The position numbers and the translations under genes were made by a program. 22,160 nucleotides of DNA from an uncultured Collinsella sp. (GTDB taxonomy: Bacteria; Actinomycetota; Coriobacteriia; Coriobacteriales; Coriobacteriaceae), in the NCBI GenBank assembly GCA_958427145.1, contig CAUAAZ010000036.1:1-22160 (forward strand), in the 5' to 3' direction. The notes beneath the pieces are model-generated. The model was not told the DNA's origin. It was given only the letters and a program-made list of their open reading frames with translations, and did no database searches. This document shows, in pieces, positions 1 to 6,760 of this stretch (positions are counted from its first letter, which is position 1; each line of letters begins with the position of its first letter).

Positions 1-664
1 CAGCCACTTTTTCCTCAAGTTCTCCGAACTCAACGGAATAGAGCCTGCGGTCCACTTGGCACGGCGCGGCGGTGCCAAAAAAGCAAAAGACAGCGTACTC
101 GTCAGCTCTCTTGAACTGGTTGCCGCGGGCAACCCCGTTCTTGTTTATGGTGATTGAAACCGTCTGGATACCGGTCGCGTTGGGAAAAACGCTCTCTAAA
201 AGAAGCTCAAGCCTTGCGTACTCCTTCTCGTCGATCGTCACGATGAGTACGGAATCGTTGGGGTTGAGCAGCTGCTTGGCGAGCTTGAGGCGGCGCTCCA
301 TGAAGGCAAGCCACTTGGAGTGGCGATAGGCGTCGGAGCCGTCGACGTAATCGTTGTTGTATTTCCAGTCGCGGGCGCCAGTGTTATAGGGTGGGTCAAT
401 ATATATGCAGTCCACTTTGCCTGCATAGGCAAAGGCCAAGGTTTCAAGAGCATGGTAGTTTTCGCCGTTAATGACTACTTGATAGGGCTTATCGCCAGCG
501 CGCTCGACACGCCCAGTCTCTTTGAGGCCAGCATAAATCGGCTGGTCATATTCAGCAACAGGCACGACATCGTCGACAGCAACGGAGCGGGGCTCACATT
601 CGTTTTCGTCATATGAGGGCGATTGATATGGCTTTAGATCAGCAACCCCCCCCCCGAACGGCAT
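1..664 (-). CDS. Type III-like adenine DNA methyltransferase, catalytic part (runs off window)
   Basis: This frame is open from 664 to the window edge, so the C-terminus is missing. It carries the segment YIDPPYNTG, the DPPY catalytic motif of beta-class N6-adenine DNA methyltransferases. It is followed by a W-K-Y-N-N-D-Y-V block, a HSKWLAFMERRL block and LIVTIDEKEY, all typical of type III Mod-like enzymes that methylate adenine in DNA using S-adenosylmethionine. The upstream part VVINGENYHALETL also fits that family. The normal N-terminal 85-90 residues lie in another frame at 639-911, and the two are separated by ten G. The ATG at 664 (M-P-F-G-G-G-V) is the only start I can propose if this part is translated separately, and its ribosome site is weak. 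A restriction subunit may lie further left, outside the window. Family assignment is strong; expression state is inferred. Confidence 0.82.
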   Translation of the reverse strand, partial: MPFGGGVADLKPYQSPSYDENECEPRSVAVDDVVPVAEYDQPIYAGLKETGRVERAGDKPYQVVINGENYHALETLAFAYAGKVDCIYIDPPYNTGARDWKYNNDYVDGSDAYRHSKWLAFMERRLKLAKQLLNPNDSVLIVTIDEKEYARLELLLESVFPNATGIQTVSITINKNGVARGNQFKRADEYAVFCFFGTAAPCQVDRRLYSVEFGELEEKVA

Positions 665-911
665 TTACCAACCATAGCAGTTGGGAGCTAGAGTCCTCTT
701 TTTTACCACGCTCGGGAAGCACCTGTACGACATCGCCCTCCATGATAGGTTTGCCATAAAGGCGAAGTCGTTCCGGGCGGTTGTGTTCAAATACAAGCCC
801 AAACTGGCGCTGCGCAGCAAAGGCGCGGATGTCGGCAGCGAGCTGACGATCGCCCAGCTTGACAGCGCGATCAACAAGGTTCTGAACGACCGCTTGCGCC
901 GTCTGAGACAT
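639..911 (-). CDS. N-terminal segment of the DNA methyltransferase, ended early by a poly-G frameshift
   Basis: This 90-residue ORF starts at ATG 911 behind a GGGGGAG ribosome site. It matches, from memory, the N-terminal domain of type III-like methyltransferases: an opening helix with NLVDRAVKLGD, then FGLVFEHNRPERLRLY and GDVVQVLPERG. It then enters the run of ten G and stops at TGA (641-639) after R-G-G-G-C. With nine or twelve G the frame would continue directly into the catalytic part (…V-R-G-G-V-A-D-L-K…), giving one full-length enzyme. With ten or eleven G it stops soon after the tract. The start overlaps the stop of the small upstream gene (TGATG), so translation is coupled. Either a phase-variable switch in the OFF state or a homopolymer sequencing error explains what is seen. 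Confidence 0.75.
   Translation of the reverse strand: MSQTAQAVVQNLVDRAVKLGDRQLAADIRAFAAQRQFGLVFEHNRPERLRLYGKPIMEGDVVQVLPERGKKEDSSSQLLWLVNAVRGGGC
646..655 (-). repeat. Poly-G tract (10 G on coding strand), candidate phase-variation switch
   Basis: Ten consecutive C on the given strand are ten G in the methyltransferase message. The tract lies exactly where the N-terminal and catalytic frames must join. n = 9 or 12 restores one frame; n = 10 or 11 gives a stop at TGA or TAA just after the tract. Confidence 0.8.
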
Positions 912-1078
912 CACTTCTCCCCCTTGCACTTCTCGTCAATCCATTCGCGCAGGACTTTAGCCACCGTCTTATCCTGGCGCGCGGCATAGGACTTAAGAGC
1001 CCGCTTATCCTCGCGGGTTATCGAGAGCGTGAACTTATCTAGCTCCCTTTCGGCATGAACAGCCTGATCTTCCTCCAT
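911..1078 (-). CDS. Small ribbon-helix-helix-like DNA-binding protein (55 aa)
   Basis: The 55-residue product starts at ATG 1078 behind a strong GGAGGGG ribosome site. Its sequence has a short strand-like stretch (DKFTLSITREDKRALKSYA) followed by two helical segments (QDKTVAKVLREWIDEK), the layout of CopG/Arc-type ribbon-helix-helix regulators. Such proteins bind DNA as dimers at short palindromes and often control their own operon. The stop codon overlaps the methyltransferase start (TGATG), so the two form one translation unit. The palindrome at 1142-1165, 64 bases upstream of the start, is the obvious candidate operator. No catalytic motif is visible. An antitoxin-like role without a partner toxin is possible, but the operon context favours a regulator of the methyltransferase. 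It is too short for many gene finders. Confidence 0.7.
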   Translation of the reverse strand: MEEDQAVHAERELDKFTLSITREDKRALKSYAARQDKTVAKVLREWIDEKCKGEK

Positions 1079-1141
1079 GATCGCCCCTCCGAATTGACCT
1101 GTTCTACGTTCCTTAATTGACCGAAATCATTTTACTTCAGA

Positions 1142-1165
1142 ATACGTAATTACGTAATTACGTAT
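1142..1165. promoter_or_regulatory. 24-bp perfect palindrome of three phased TACGTA cores
   Basis: Three TACGTA units repeat with an 8-bp period, joined by AT, and the whole 24-bp block is its own reverse complement. It lies upstream of the RHH-like gene and is AT-rich compared with its surroundings. Tandem short palindromes of this kind are typical operators for ribbon-helix-helix dimers, so autoregulation of the RHH-methyltransferase operon is inferred. Confidence 0.6.
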
Positions 1166-1517
1166 GCCAATTTGAGCCATGCATCACTCAATCACTAGTC
1201 AGTATTCGTTGACGAATCGTTGGGGATAACGAATATATCGAGGTAGACAGTCGTTTTTACCGTCTGTGAGTGCCAGCAAATCGATACTCAAAACGTCGTG
1301 AGTACATTTTGAGTACCAGTCCGAGCGGCCTCTTGCGGGCGGACGCGATCTGCCGGTCAGCATTATTTGAAATAAATTGATGGCGTTGCTTCGGTAATTG
1401 AAAACACTTTAAAAAATACCAGCAAACAATAATCCCAGCTAAACAGCTTGAGAGATTGCGTGGCTGGTTTGCATGTACCACATACACCACAATGCACAAG
1501 CATCCATGGCACGCAAA
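1166..1517. other. Gene-free accessory spacer
   Basis: About 350 bases of lower GC than the flanks with no convincing gene. One 80-codon minus-strand frame (1257-1499) has only a TTG start, no ribosome site and no recognisable protein features. The notable structure is the inverted repeat at 1285-1315. Confidence 0.5.
1285..1315. repeat. Inverted repeat TACTCAAAA / TTTTGAGTA with an extra GAGTAC half site
   Basis: TACTCAAAA (1285-1293) is exactly complementary to TTTTGAGTA (1307-1315). Inside the spacer, GAGTAC at 1300-1305 repeats the GAGTAC at 1311-1316 with an 11-bp period. There is no T-run, so it is not an ordinary terminator. It could be a protein-binding site or the trace of a mobile element end. 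Confidence 0.5.
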
Positions 1518-1552
1518 TAAAAAACGAGGGAGGCCGCATCCGACCTCCCTCG
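1518..1552 (-). terminator. Rho-independent terminator of guaA
   Basis: On the minus strand CGAGGGAGG (1552-1544) pairs perfectly with CCTCCCTCG (1533-1525) across a 10-base loop and is followed by TTTTTTATT. It lies 15 bases past the guaA stop codon. Confidence 0.9.
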
Positions 1553-1566
1553 CAAAGAGCTATTTA

Positions 1567-3165
1567 CTATTCCCACTCGATGGTCGCGGGCGGCTTGGAC
1601 GTGATGTCGTAGCACACGCGGTTGGCGCCAGGGACCTCGGCGACGATGCGGCCGGAGATGCGGGCCAGCACGTCGTAGGGCAGCTTGGCCCAGTCGGCGG
1701 TCATGGCATCGCTGGACTCGACGGCGCGCAGGATGATCGGGCGCTGGTAGGTACGCTCGTCGCCCATAACGCCGACGGACTTAATGTCGGGCAGGACCGC
1801 AAAGTACTGCCAGCAGCTGTGCTCGGAGTTGCGCTCGCCGGTCTGCTCAAACAGACGCTGGTTGTAGGCGTCGAGCTCCTCGCGCACGATAGCGTCGGCG
1901 TTCTTGAGAATCTCGAGCTTCTCCTTGTCGACCGCGCCGATGATGCGGATGGCCAGACCCGGGCCCGGGAAGGGCTGACGGAACACGATATGACCCGGCA
2001 GGCCGAGCGCCAGACCAAGTGCGCGGACCTCGTCCTTAAAGAAGTGATCGAGCGGCTCGATGAGGTCGAAGTGCACGCCCTCGGGGAACGGGATTAGGTT
2101 GTGATGGCTCTTGATGGTGGCCGTCTTGCCGCCCGTCTTGCGAGCGCCGGACTCGATGATGTCGGGGTAGATGGTGCCCTGGGCCAGGTACTTGACCGGC
2201 TTGCCGTCGGTCTCGAGCTGCTGCGCCACGGCGAAGAACTCTTTCCAGAACTGCGTACCGATGATGCGGCGCTTCTCCTCGGGCTCGGTCACGCCGGCCA
2301 GAAGCTCGGCATAACGGTCCTCGGCGTGGACGTGGATAAAGTCGACGTCAAACTGCTTGGTGAAGACCTCCTCCACCTGCTCGGGCTCGCCCTTGCGCAG
2401 CAGGCCGTGGTTGATGAACACGCAGGTCATCTGCTTGCCCACGGCGCGAGCGCCCAGCGCAGCCACGACGGAGGAGTCGACGCCACCGGACAGGGCCAGA
2501 ATCACGCGGTCGTCGCCGACCTTCTCGCGGAACTCGGCCGTCATGGTCTCGACCAGGTTGTCCATGCTCCAGTTGGGCTCCAGGCCGCAGATCTCAAACA
2601 GGAAATTGCTCAGCAGCTGCTGACCGTACTCGGAGTGCTTGACCTCGGGGTGGAACTGAGTGGTGAAAATCTTGCGCTCGACGCACTCCATGGCGGCAAC
2701 CGGGCACACGTCGGTGCTGGCGGTAACGGTAAAGCCCTCGGGCACCTCGGAAACGGCGTCGCGGTGGCTCATCCACACGGTCTGCTCCATAGGCGTGGAG
2801 TTAAAGAGCTTGGCGCCGGCCGTGCGCGTGATGGTGGCGCGGCCGTACTCGCCCACCTCGGAGTGGCCGACCTTGCCGCCGAGCGTCACGGCCGTGATCT
2901 GATGGCCGTAGCAGAAGCCCAGGACGGGAAGGCCCAGGTCAAAGATGGCGGGATCGATAGACGGAGCGTCCTCGGCATACACGGAAGCCGGACCGCCGGA
3001 AAGGATGAGCGCAGAGGCGTTCATCTCGCGAATCTCGTCGGCCGAGATGTCGCAGGGGACAATCTCGGAATACACGTTGAGGTCGCGGACGCGACGGGCA
3101 ATGAGCTGACCGTACTGCGCACCAAAGTCGAGTACGAGGACCTTTGCGGAAGCCTTTTGATCCAT
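1567..3165 (-). CDS. guaA: GMP synthase (glutamine-hydrolysing)
   Basis: This cytosolic enzyme converts XMP to GMP with ATP and the amide of glutamine, the last step of guanine nucleotide synthesis. The 532-residue length is normal. The N-terminal class I amidotransferase domain shows LSGGPASVY, the nucleophile in GFCYGHQ (Cys85), and FHPEV (His172, Glu174). The ATP pyrophosphatase domain has the P-loop SGGVDSS at 226-232. The C-terminal dimerisation domain contains FRQPFPGPGLAIR and ends in the family signature TIEWE. The ATG at 3165 is chosen because AGAGGGGG lies just before it and is embedded in the longer frame, which also makes the upstream in-frame start at 3201 unlikely. I see no purine riboswitch or PurR box in the leader. 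The gene is monocistronic, with a terminator directly after it. Confidence 0.97.
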   Translation of the reverse strand: MDQKASAKVLVLDFGAQYGQLIARRVRDLNVYSEIVPCDISADEIREMNASALILSGGPASVYAEDAPSIDPAIFDLGLPVLGFCYGHQITAVTLGGKVGHSEVGEYGRATITRTAGAKLFNSTPMEQTVWMSHRDAVSEVPEGFTVTASTDVCPVAAMECVERKIFTTQFHPEVKHSEYGQQLLSNFLFEICGLEPNWSMDNLVETMTAEFREKVGDDRVILALSGGVDSSVVAALGARAVGKQMTCVFINHGLLRKGEPEQVEEVFTKQFDVDFIHVHAEDRYAELLAGVTEPEEKRRIIGTQFWKEFFAVAQQLETDGKPVKYLAQGTIYPDIIESGARKTGGKTATIKSHHNLIPFPEGVHFDLIEPLDHFFKDEVRALGLALGLPGHIVFRQPFPGPGLAIRIIGAVDKEKLEILKNADAIVREELDAYNQRLFEQTGERNSEHSCWQYFAVLPDIKSVGVMGDERTYQRPIILRAVESSDAMTADWAKLPYDVLARISGRIVAEVPGANRVCYDITSKPPATIEWE

Positions 3166-3327
3166 GGTTCCCCCTCTTGTTGGCGGGGAGCCGGTGCCCA
3201 CCCGCGTGAATGAACGAAAATAGCCTTCATAGTGTACACGTTATATGGGGTTTCTCGCCCCTCGCAGCCATCAGCGCACGGCAAACGCACGACCTAGGCC
3301 CCTATTTGACGGCAATTGAAGTGTTAC

Positions 3328-3356
3328 CAAACGTTACAGATGATGTAATACGTTTG
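3328..3356. promoter_or_regulatory. Imperfect dyad upstream of asparaginase
   Basis: CAAACGTTACA (3328-3338) faces TGTAATACGTTTG (3344-3356); the arms match apart from a 2-base TA bulge. The right arm overlaps the candidate -35 box TTGAAC, so it could be an operator. No regulator is identified. Confidence 0.35.
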
Positions 3357-3384
3357 AACATTGGACGCCCTGTGCCACAATACT
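3354..3384 (+). promoter_or_regulatory. Candidate promoter of asparaginase gene
   Basis: TTGAAC (3354-3359) and AATACT (3379-3384) resemble -35 and -10 boxes, but the spacing is 19 bases and the match is moderate. The predicted leader would be about 40 bases. Confidence 0.35.
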
Positions 3385-3432
3385 GCCGAACGACTCCGCC
3401 CTTGCGGCGGCAAATACGATAGGAATACCAGC

Positions 3433-4446
3433 ATGAAGCGCATCCTTCTCATCGCCACGGGCGGCACCATCGCATCGACCGAGGACGGCAACGGCCTCTC
3501 CCCCGCCCTGACCGGTGAGGAGCTCGCCCAGAGCGTCCCCGAGATCTCGGGCCTCTGCGAGCTCGACGTGGTGCAGCCCATGAATATCGACAGCACCAAT
3601 ATGCGCCCGAGCGACTGGATGCGCATCCGCGATGTCATCGTCGAGGGCTATGCCGACCACGACGGCTTTGTGGTCCTGCACGGCACTGACACCATGAGCT
3701 ACACCGCGGCGGCGCTTTCCTATCTGATTCAGGACAGCCCCAAGCCCATCGTGCTCACCGGCTCGCAAAAGCCCATGGGCAACCCCTTTACCGACGCCAA
3801 GCTCAACCTGTATCAGAGCCTGCTCTACGCGCTCGACGAGCATTCGCACGATGTGTCGATTGTGTTTGGCGGCGTCGCCATTGCCGGCACGCGCGCCCGC
3901 AAACAGCGCACCATGAGCTTTAACGCGTTCATTAGCGTCAACTACCCGCCCATTGCCTACATCCGCAACGACCGTATCGTGCGCAACGGGCTCCACGGCA
4001 CTCATCTGGGCGAAAACCCGGTGCGTTTCTACGACAGCATCGACCCGCGCGTATTTGTACTCAAGCTTACGCCCGGCGTAAACCCGGGCATCCTCGACGC
4101 CCTTGCCAATAGCTACGACGCCGTGATTCTGGAGACCTTTGGCATTGGCGGTATTCCCGAGTTTGGCGAGTCGGGCGAGTCGTTCCAAGAGGCAATTTTC
4201 CGCTGGGTCGATTCGGGCCGCACCGTCGTTATGACCACGCAGGTCCCCGAAGAGGGCCTCGATCTGGGCGTTTATGAGGTCGGCCGTGCTTACGCCGATC
4301 ATCCGGGCATTCTGCGCGGCGACGACATGACCACCGAAACGCTCGTGGCCAAGACCATGTGGGCACTCGGCCAGTCACGTGATGCGTCAGAAATTCAGCG
4401 CCTGTTCTACAGCCAAGTCAACCACGACCGTATCCCGATGGTGTAA
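3433..4446 (+). CDS. ansA: Type I L-asparaginase
   Basis: It hydrolyses L-asparagine to aspartate and ammonia. The 337-residue product opens with MKRILLIATGGTIAS, carrying the first catalytic threonine motif TGGTIAS (Thr12). The second catalytic motif HGTDTM spans 83-88, with Thr85 and Asp86. LTGSQKP and a TDAKLN segment complete the active-site region, and the C-terminal domain contains FGIGGIPE. No signal peptide is visible, which fits the cytoplasmic type I (AnsA-like) rather than the secreted type II enzyme. The ATG at 3433 is preferred over an in-frame upstream start at 3361 because AGGAA lies about 8 bases before it and because homology begins exactly there. It diverges from guaA and converges on the XRE gene. 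Glutaminase side activity cannot be judged from sequence. Confidence 0.93.
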   Translation: MKRILLIATGGTIASTEDGNGLSPALTGEELAQSVPEISGLCELDVVQPMNIDSTNMRPSDWMRIRDVIVEGYADHDGFVVLHGTDTMSYTAAALSYLIQDSPKPIVLTGSQKPMGNPFTDAKLNLYQSLLYALDEHSHDVSIVFGGVAIAGTRARKQRTMSFNAFISVNYPPIAYIRNDRIVRNGLHGTHLGENPVRFYDSIDPRVFVLKLTPGVNPGILDALANSYDAVILETFGIGGIPEFGESGESFQEAIFRWVDSGRTVVMTTQVPEEGLDLGVYEVGRAYADHPGILRGDDMTTETLVAKTMWALGQSRDASEIQRLFYSQVNHDRIPMV

Positions 4447-4467
4447 CCACCGGTCAATAGGCATCTT

Positions 4468-4686
4468 CTATTCAATGCCCTCGAGAAGCTCTGACACCGT
4501 CATGCCGAGTGCGGGCGCGATCTTAAATAGAACCCTGAGCGTGAAATTTGCCGTCCCATCTTCGATTCGGTCGAGGTAGGGTCGGCTGATTCCTGTTGCC
4601 ACACAAAAATCAACCTTGGAGATACCAAGGTCTCTGCGTGTCTCTTCGACCCGCCTGCCAAGAATCTGTTTCGCACGTTCGTCCAT
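4468..4686 (-). CDS. XRE-family helix-turn-helix regulator (72 aa)
   Basis: The product is essentially a single Cro/C1-type HTH domain: a first helix around AKQILGRRVEETRRDLG, then ISKVDFCVATGISRPYLDRIEDG with the recognition helix at about 33-42, and LFKIAPALGMTVSELL. It starts at ATG 4686 with only a weak ribosome site. A perfect 24-bp palindrome (4716-4739) lies 29 bases upstream and contains TATAGT on both strands, so the protein probably represses its own promoter and that of the divergent ORF at 4763. Such small XRE proteins are often the antitoxin or controller in two-gene modules. No effector domain is present. Confidence 0.88.
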   Translation of the reverse strand: MDERAKQILGRRVEETRRDLGISKVDFCVATGISRPYLDRIEDGTANFTLRVLFKIAPALGMTVSELLEGIE

Positions 4687-4715
4687 GCAGCCGAGTTTGA
4701 AATGGAGCCGAACAT

Positions 4716-4739
4716 AAACGTAAACTATAGTTTACGTTT
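4716..4739. promoter_or_regulatory. 24-bp perfect palindromic operator, AAACGTAAAC-TATA-GTTTACGTTT
   Basis: The block is exactly self-complementary and sits in the middle of the 76-base gap between the divergent XRE gene and the 129-residue ORF. It contains TATAGT in both directions, which can serve as -10 boxes, so a bound XRE dimer would block both promoters. The operator role is inferred from position and symmetry. Confidence 0.75.
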
Positions 4740-4762
4740 TGCCGAATACACAGGAGTTTTCT

Positions 4763-5152
4763 ATGTCGGGTTCTTCGGTCCGCATGTACCGAGCCACGCT
4801 TCGCACAAACAGCGCGCCGCCCAAGCTCGTCGTCGTTGAAGCTGAATGCCTTTCACCCGATGAGCGCACAGCATTTGCATTGCTATCAAGTCGCGTCGCC
4901 GCTGTTCTGGTCCCTTGCCCGGCGCAAGGTGAACTTGCCATCCAATGCCAAGCGCACAGCTGCTCGCTCAATCAGGCTGCCGTAATCGCAACCAGCCAAC
5001 GCGGTCTGCCCCTTCTCCTGGAAGCCGGCATCGCACTCGCCCTTCGCGGTGCCGGATACGAGAACGAGGCCGCCGCCGACATGGTCTTTAAACCACGATC
5101 GAGCGGCGGCCTCGCAGCAGCCATTGAATATATGTGCAGGCTCGTTGCCTAA
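4763..5152 (+). CDS. Hypothetical protein, 129 aa, divergent from XRE regulator
   Basis: I do not recognise this protein. The ATG at 4763 has a good CAGGAG ribosome site 6 bases upstream, which makes it preferable to the TTG at 4739 inside the palindrome. The sequence looks like an alternating strand-helix domain: KLVVVEAECL, then SSRVAAVLVPCPA, AVIATSQRGLPLLLEAGIAL with a conserved-looking glutamate in a helix, and a C-terminal helix AAAIEYMCRLV. There is no signal peptide, no clear transmembrane span and no catalytic signature. The LLLEAGIALALRGAG stretch faintly recalls nucleotide-binding Rossmann-like folds, but that is weak. Its pairing with an XRE regulator across a shared operator suggests a two-gene module. 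It ends 9 bases from the convergent DUF1648 gene. Confidence 0.7.
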   Translation: MSGSSVRMYRATLRTNSAPPKLVVVEAECLSPDERTAFALLSSRVAAVLVPCPAQGELAIQCQAHSCSLNQAAVIATSQRGLPLLLEAGIALALRGAGYENEAAADMVFKPRSSGGLAAAIEYMCRLVA

Positions 5153-5161
5153 AAGGACAAG

Positions 5162-5545
5162 CTAGAAACCAAGGCCAAAGCCCGTTCCGGTAATCGCCGA
5201 GTACATAAAGTAAACGTTGACCACGTTGAGGAACGCACCCGTGATGCAACCGTTGCGCAGGTAGCGCTCGCACACGATGCGAGCCATGGCGGCGGAGTCA
5301 TCATTGTTTTTAGCCTGGCGTCCCGCCGTAAAGTACGTCGCCACGCTCAGCAGCAGGTTGAGCACCGGCAATGCCAGCAACTCGTAGCTCTTGCCCCAGC
5401 GCGTCGCCTCGCCGGCAGCATTAAACTTTGTTGCCACCTCGGGACCAATGTTGGGGATCACAAACGCTGCGACCACCAGCGGAATCACCGCAAGCACGAG
5501 CAGCGCAATACCCATGTAGCCAGCTTTTTTGCCATATTTAAACAT
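5162..5545 (-). CDS. DUF1648-containing small membrane protein
   Basis: The 127-residue protein has three hydrophobic spans at about 10-31, 54-73 and 100-119. Between the first two lies ATKFNAAGEATRWGKS, the signature of DUF1648, the small domain found in SdpI-like membrane proteins. The function of stand-alone versions is unknown; some full SdpI proteins give immunity to a secreted toxin, which cannot be claimed here. The start at ATG 5545 has AAGGA about 8 bases upstream. It begins 11 bases after the ychF stop, so it is probably co-transcribed with ychF. Confidence 0.8.
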   Translation of the reverse strand: MFKYGKKAGYMGIALLVLAVIPLVVAAFVIPNIGPEVATKFNAAGEATRWGKSYELLALPVLNLLLSVATYFTAGRQAKNNDDSAAMARIVCERYLRNGCITGAFLNVVNVYFMYSAITGTGFGLGF

Positions 5546-5556
5546 ATGCGTCGTCC

Positions 5557-6633
5557 TTACACGTTAAAGCGGAAGTGCACGACGTCGCCATCGGCCATGA
5601 CATAGTCCTTGCCCTCAATACGCAGCTTGCCGGCGGCCTTGGCACCCTGCTCGCCGCCGAGCTCGATGTAGTCGTCGTAGCCAATGACCTCGGCCTTAAT
5701 AAAGCCGCGCTCAAAGTCGGTGTGGATGACACCGGCGGCCTGCGGGGCGGTCGCGCCCTGACGCACCGTCCAGGCCTTGACCTCCATCTCGCCGGCCGTA
5801 AAGAACGACTGCAGGCCAAGCAGCTTGTAGGCGGCCTGCGCGAGCACGTCCAGACCGGGCTGCTCCAGGCCCAGGCTCTCCAGGTAGTCGGCAGCGTCCT
5901 CGGGATCGAGCTCGGAAAGCTCGGCCTCGATCTTAGCGCAGATGGGCAGCGGCTTGACGCCATCGATGGGCGCCAGATCGTCGTTGAGCATATCCTCGTC
6001 CACGTTGGCCACATACAGGATGGGCTTCATAGTGAGCAGGAACAGGCCCTTGGCAGCGGCGCGCTCCTCATCGGTCATCTCCATGGACGCGGCGCGCTTG
6101 CCCTCGTTGAGCCAGGCGAGTAGGCGCTTGGCGACCTCAAACTTGGGCATGAGCTCCTTGTCGCGCTTGGCCTCCTTCTCGAGCTTGGGCAGCTGCTTCT
6201 CGAGCGTGCCCATGTCGGCCAGGATAAGCTCGGTCATGATGGTATCGGCGTCACCGGCGGGGTCGACGAACTCGCCCGTGCGGCCCACCTCACGCATGAC
6301 GTTGGGGTCCTTAAAGTAGCGCACGACCTCGCAGATAGCGTCGGTCTCTCGAATGTTGGCCAAGAACTGGTTACCCAGGCCCTCGCCCTCGTTGGCACCC
6401 TTCACCAGGCCCGCGATGTCGACAAACTCGACCGTAGCCGGCACAATGCGGCCCGGGTTGACGATGTCGGCAAGCTTTTGCAGGCGGCTATCGGGCACAT
6501 CGACGATGCCCACGTTGGGGTCGATCGTGGCGAACGGGTAGTTGGCGGCAAGGCCGGTCTTTTTGGTAAGCGCGGTGAACAGCGTCGACTTGCCCACGTT
6601 GGGCAGGCCCACGATACCGATGGAAAGGGACAC
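5557..6633 (-). CDS. ychF: Redox-/ribosome-associated ATPase YchF (Obg-related)
   Basis: YchF is a universally conserved P-loop protein that binds ribosomes and prefers ATP to GTP. The 358-residue product shows G1 at 9-17 (GLPNVGKST), G3 DIAGLV at about 72-77, the altered G4 motif NVDE at 210-213 that accounts for adenine preference in this family, and a C-terminal TGS domain from about 280. A central coiled-coil lies around 140-180. The start is a GTG at 6633: it is preceded by AAAAGGAG with 6-base spacing and gives the standard N-terminus S-L-S-I-G-I-V-G. The much longer open frame to 6906 is not real coding. The gene heads a short operon with the DUF1648 gene. Confidence 0.96.
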   Translation of the reverse strand: MSLSIGIVGLPNVGKSTLFTALTKKTGLAANYPFATIDPNVGIVDVPDSRLQKLADIVNPGRIVPATVEFVDIAGLVKGANEGEGLGNQFLANIRETDAICEVVRYFKDPNVMREVGRTGEFVDPAGDADTIMTELILADMGTLEKQLPKLEKEAKRDKELMPKFEVAKRLLAWLNEGKRAASMEMTDEERAAAKGLFLLTMKPILYVANVDEDMLNDDLAPIDGVKPLPICAKIEAELSELDPEDAADYLESLGLEQPGLDVLAQAAYKLLGLQSFFTAGEMEVKAWTVRQGATAPQAAGVIHTDFERGFIKAEVIGYDDYIELGGEQGAKAAGKLRIEGKDYVMADGDVVHFRFNV

Positions 6634-6670
6634 GACAGCTCCTTTTGGTACAGGTACTTCAAACTGCATA

Positions 6671-6676
6671 AGTATA
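6671..6676 (-). promoter_or_regulatory. Candidate -10 box of ychF promoter
   Basis: TATACT reads leftwards about 38 bases before the GTG start. No good -35 box is found at 17 bases, so the call rests on the -10 alone. Confidence 0.35.
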
Positions 6677-6760
6677 GCGCCGCCGCAGCATCTGGGCGAA
6701 CCCGGACGCCACGGCGGCGCAAATGAAGCAGAGATGAGTGAGAGTTCGAGACTGCAGTCC

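Noticed and set aside
646..655. Poly-C run as an ordinary sequencing artefact
   Set aside because: Not excluded, but kept as a finding because its placement at the exact frame junction of a methyltransferase is what a real phase switch would show; it needs read-level evidence.
1257..1499. 80-codon minus-strand ORF in the guaA-methyltransferase spacer
   Set aside because: Only a TTG start, no ribosome site, no domain, and it crosses the inverted repeat at 1285-1315.
2101..3213. 370-codon plus-strand open frame
   Set aside because: Antisense to guaA, which has all catalytic motifs; shadow frame.
3166..3432. Possible guanine riboswitch or PurR control in front of guaA
   Set aside because: No conserved purine-aptamer core or PurR box was found in the leader; only a short GTGTACAC palindrome and a weak -10-like TACACT.
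3334..4302. 322-codon minus-strand open frame
   Set aside because: Antisense to the asparaginase gene, composition biased to Ala/Val/Gly/Asp, no start signal.
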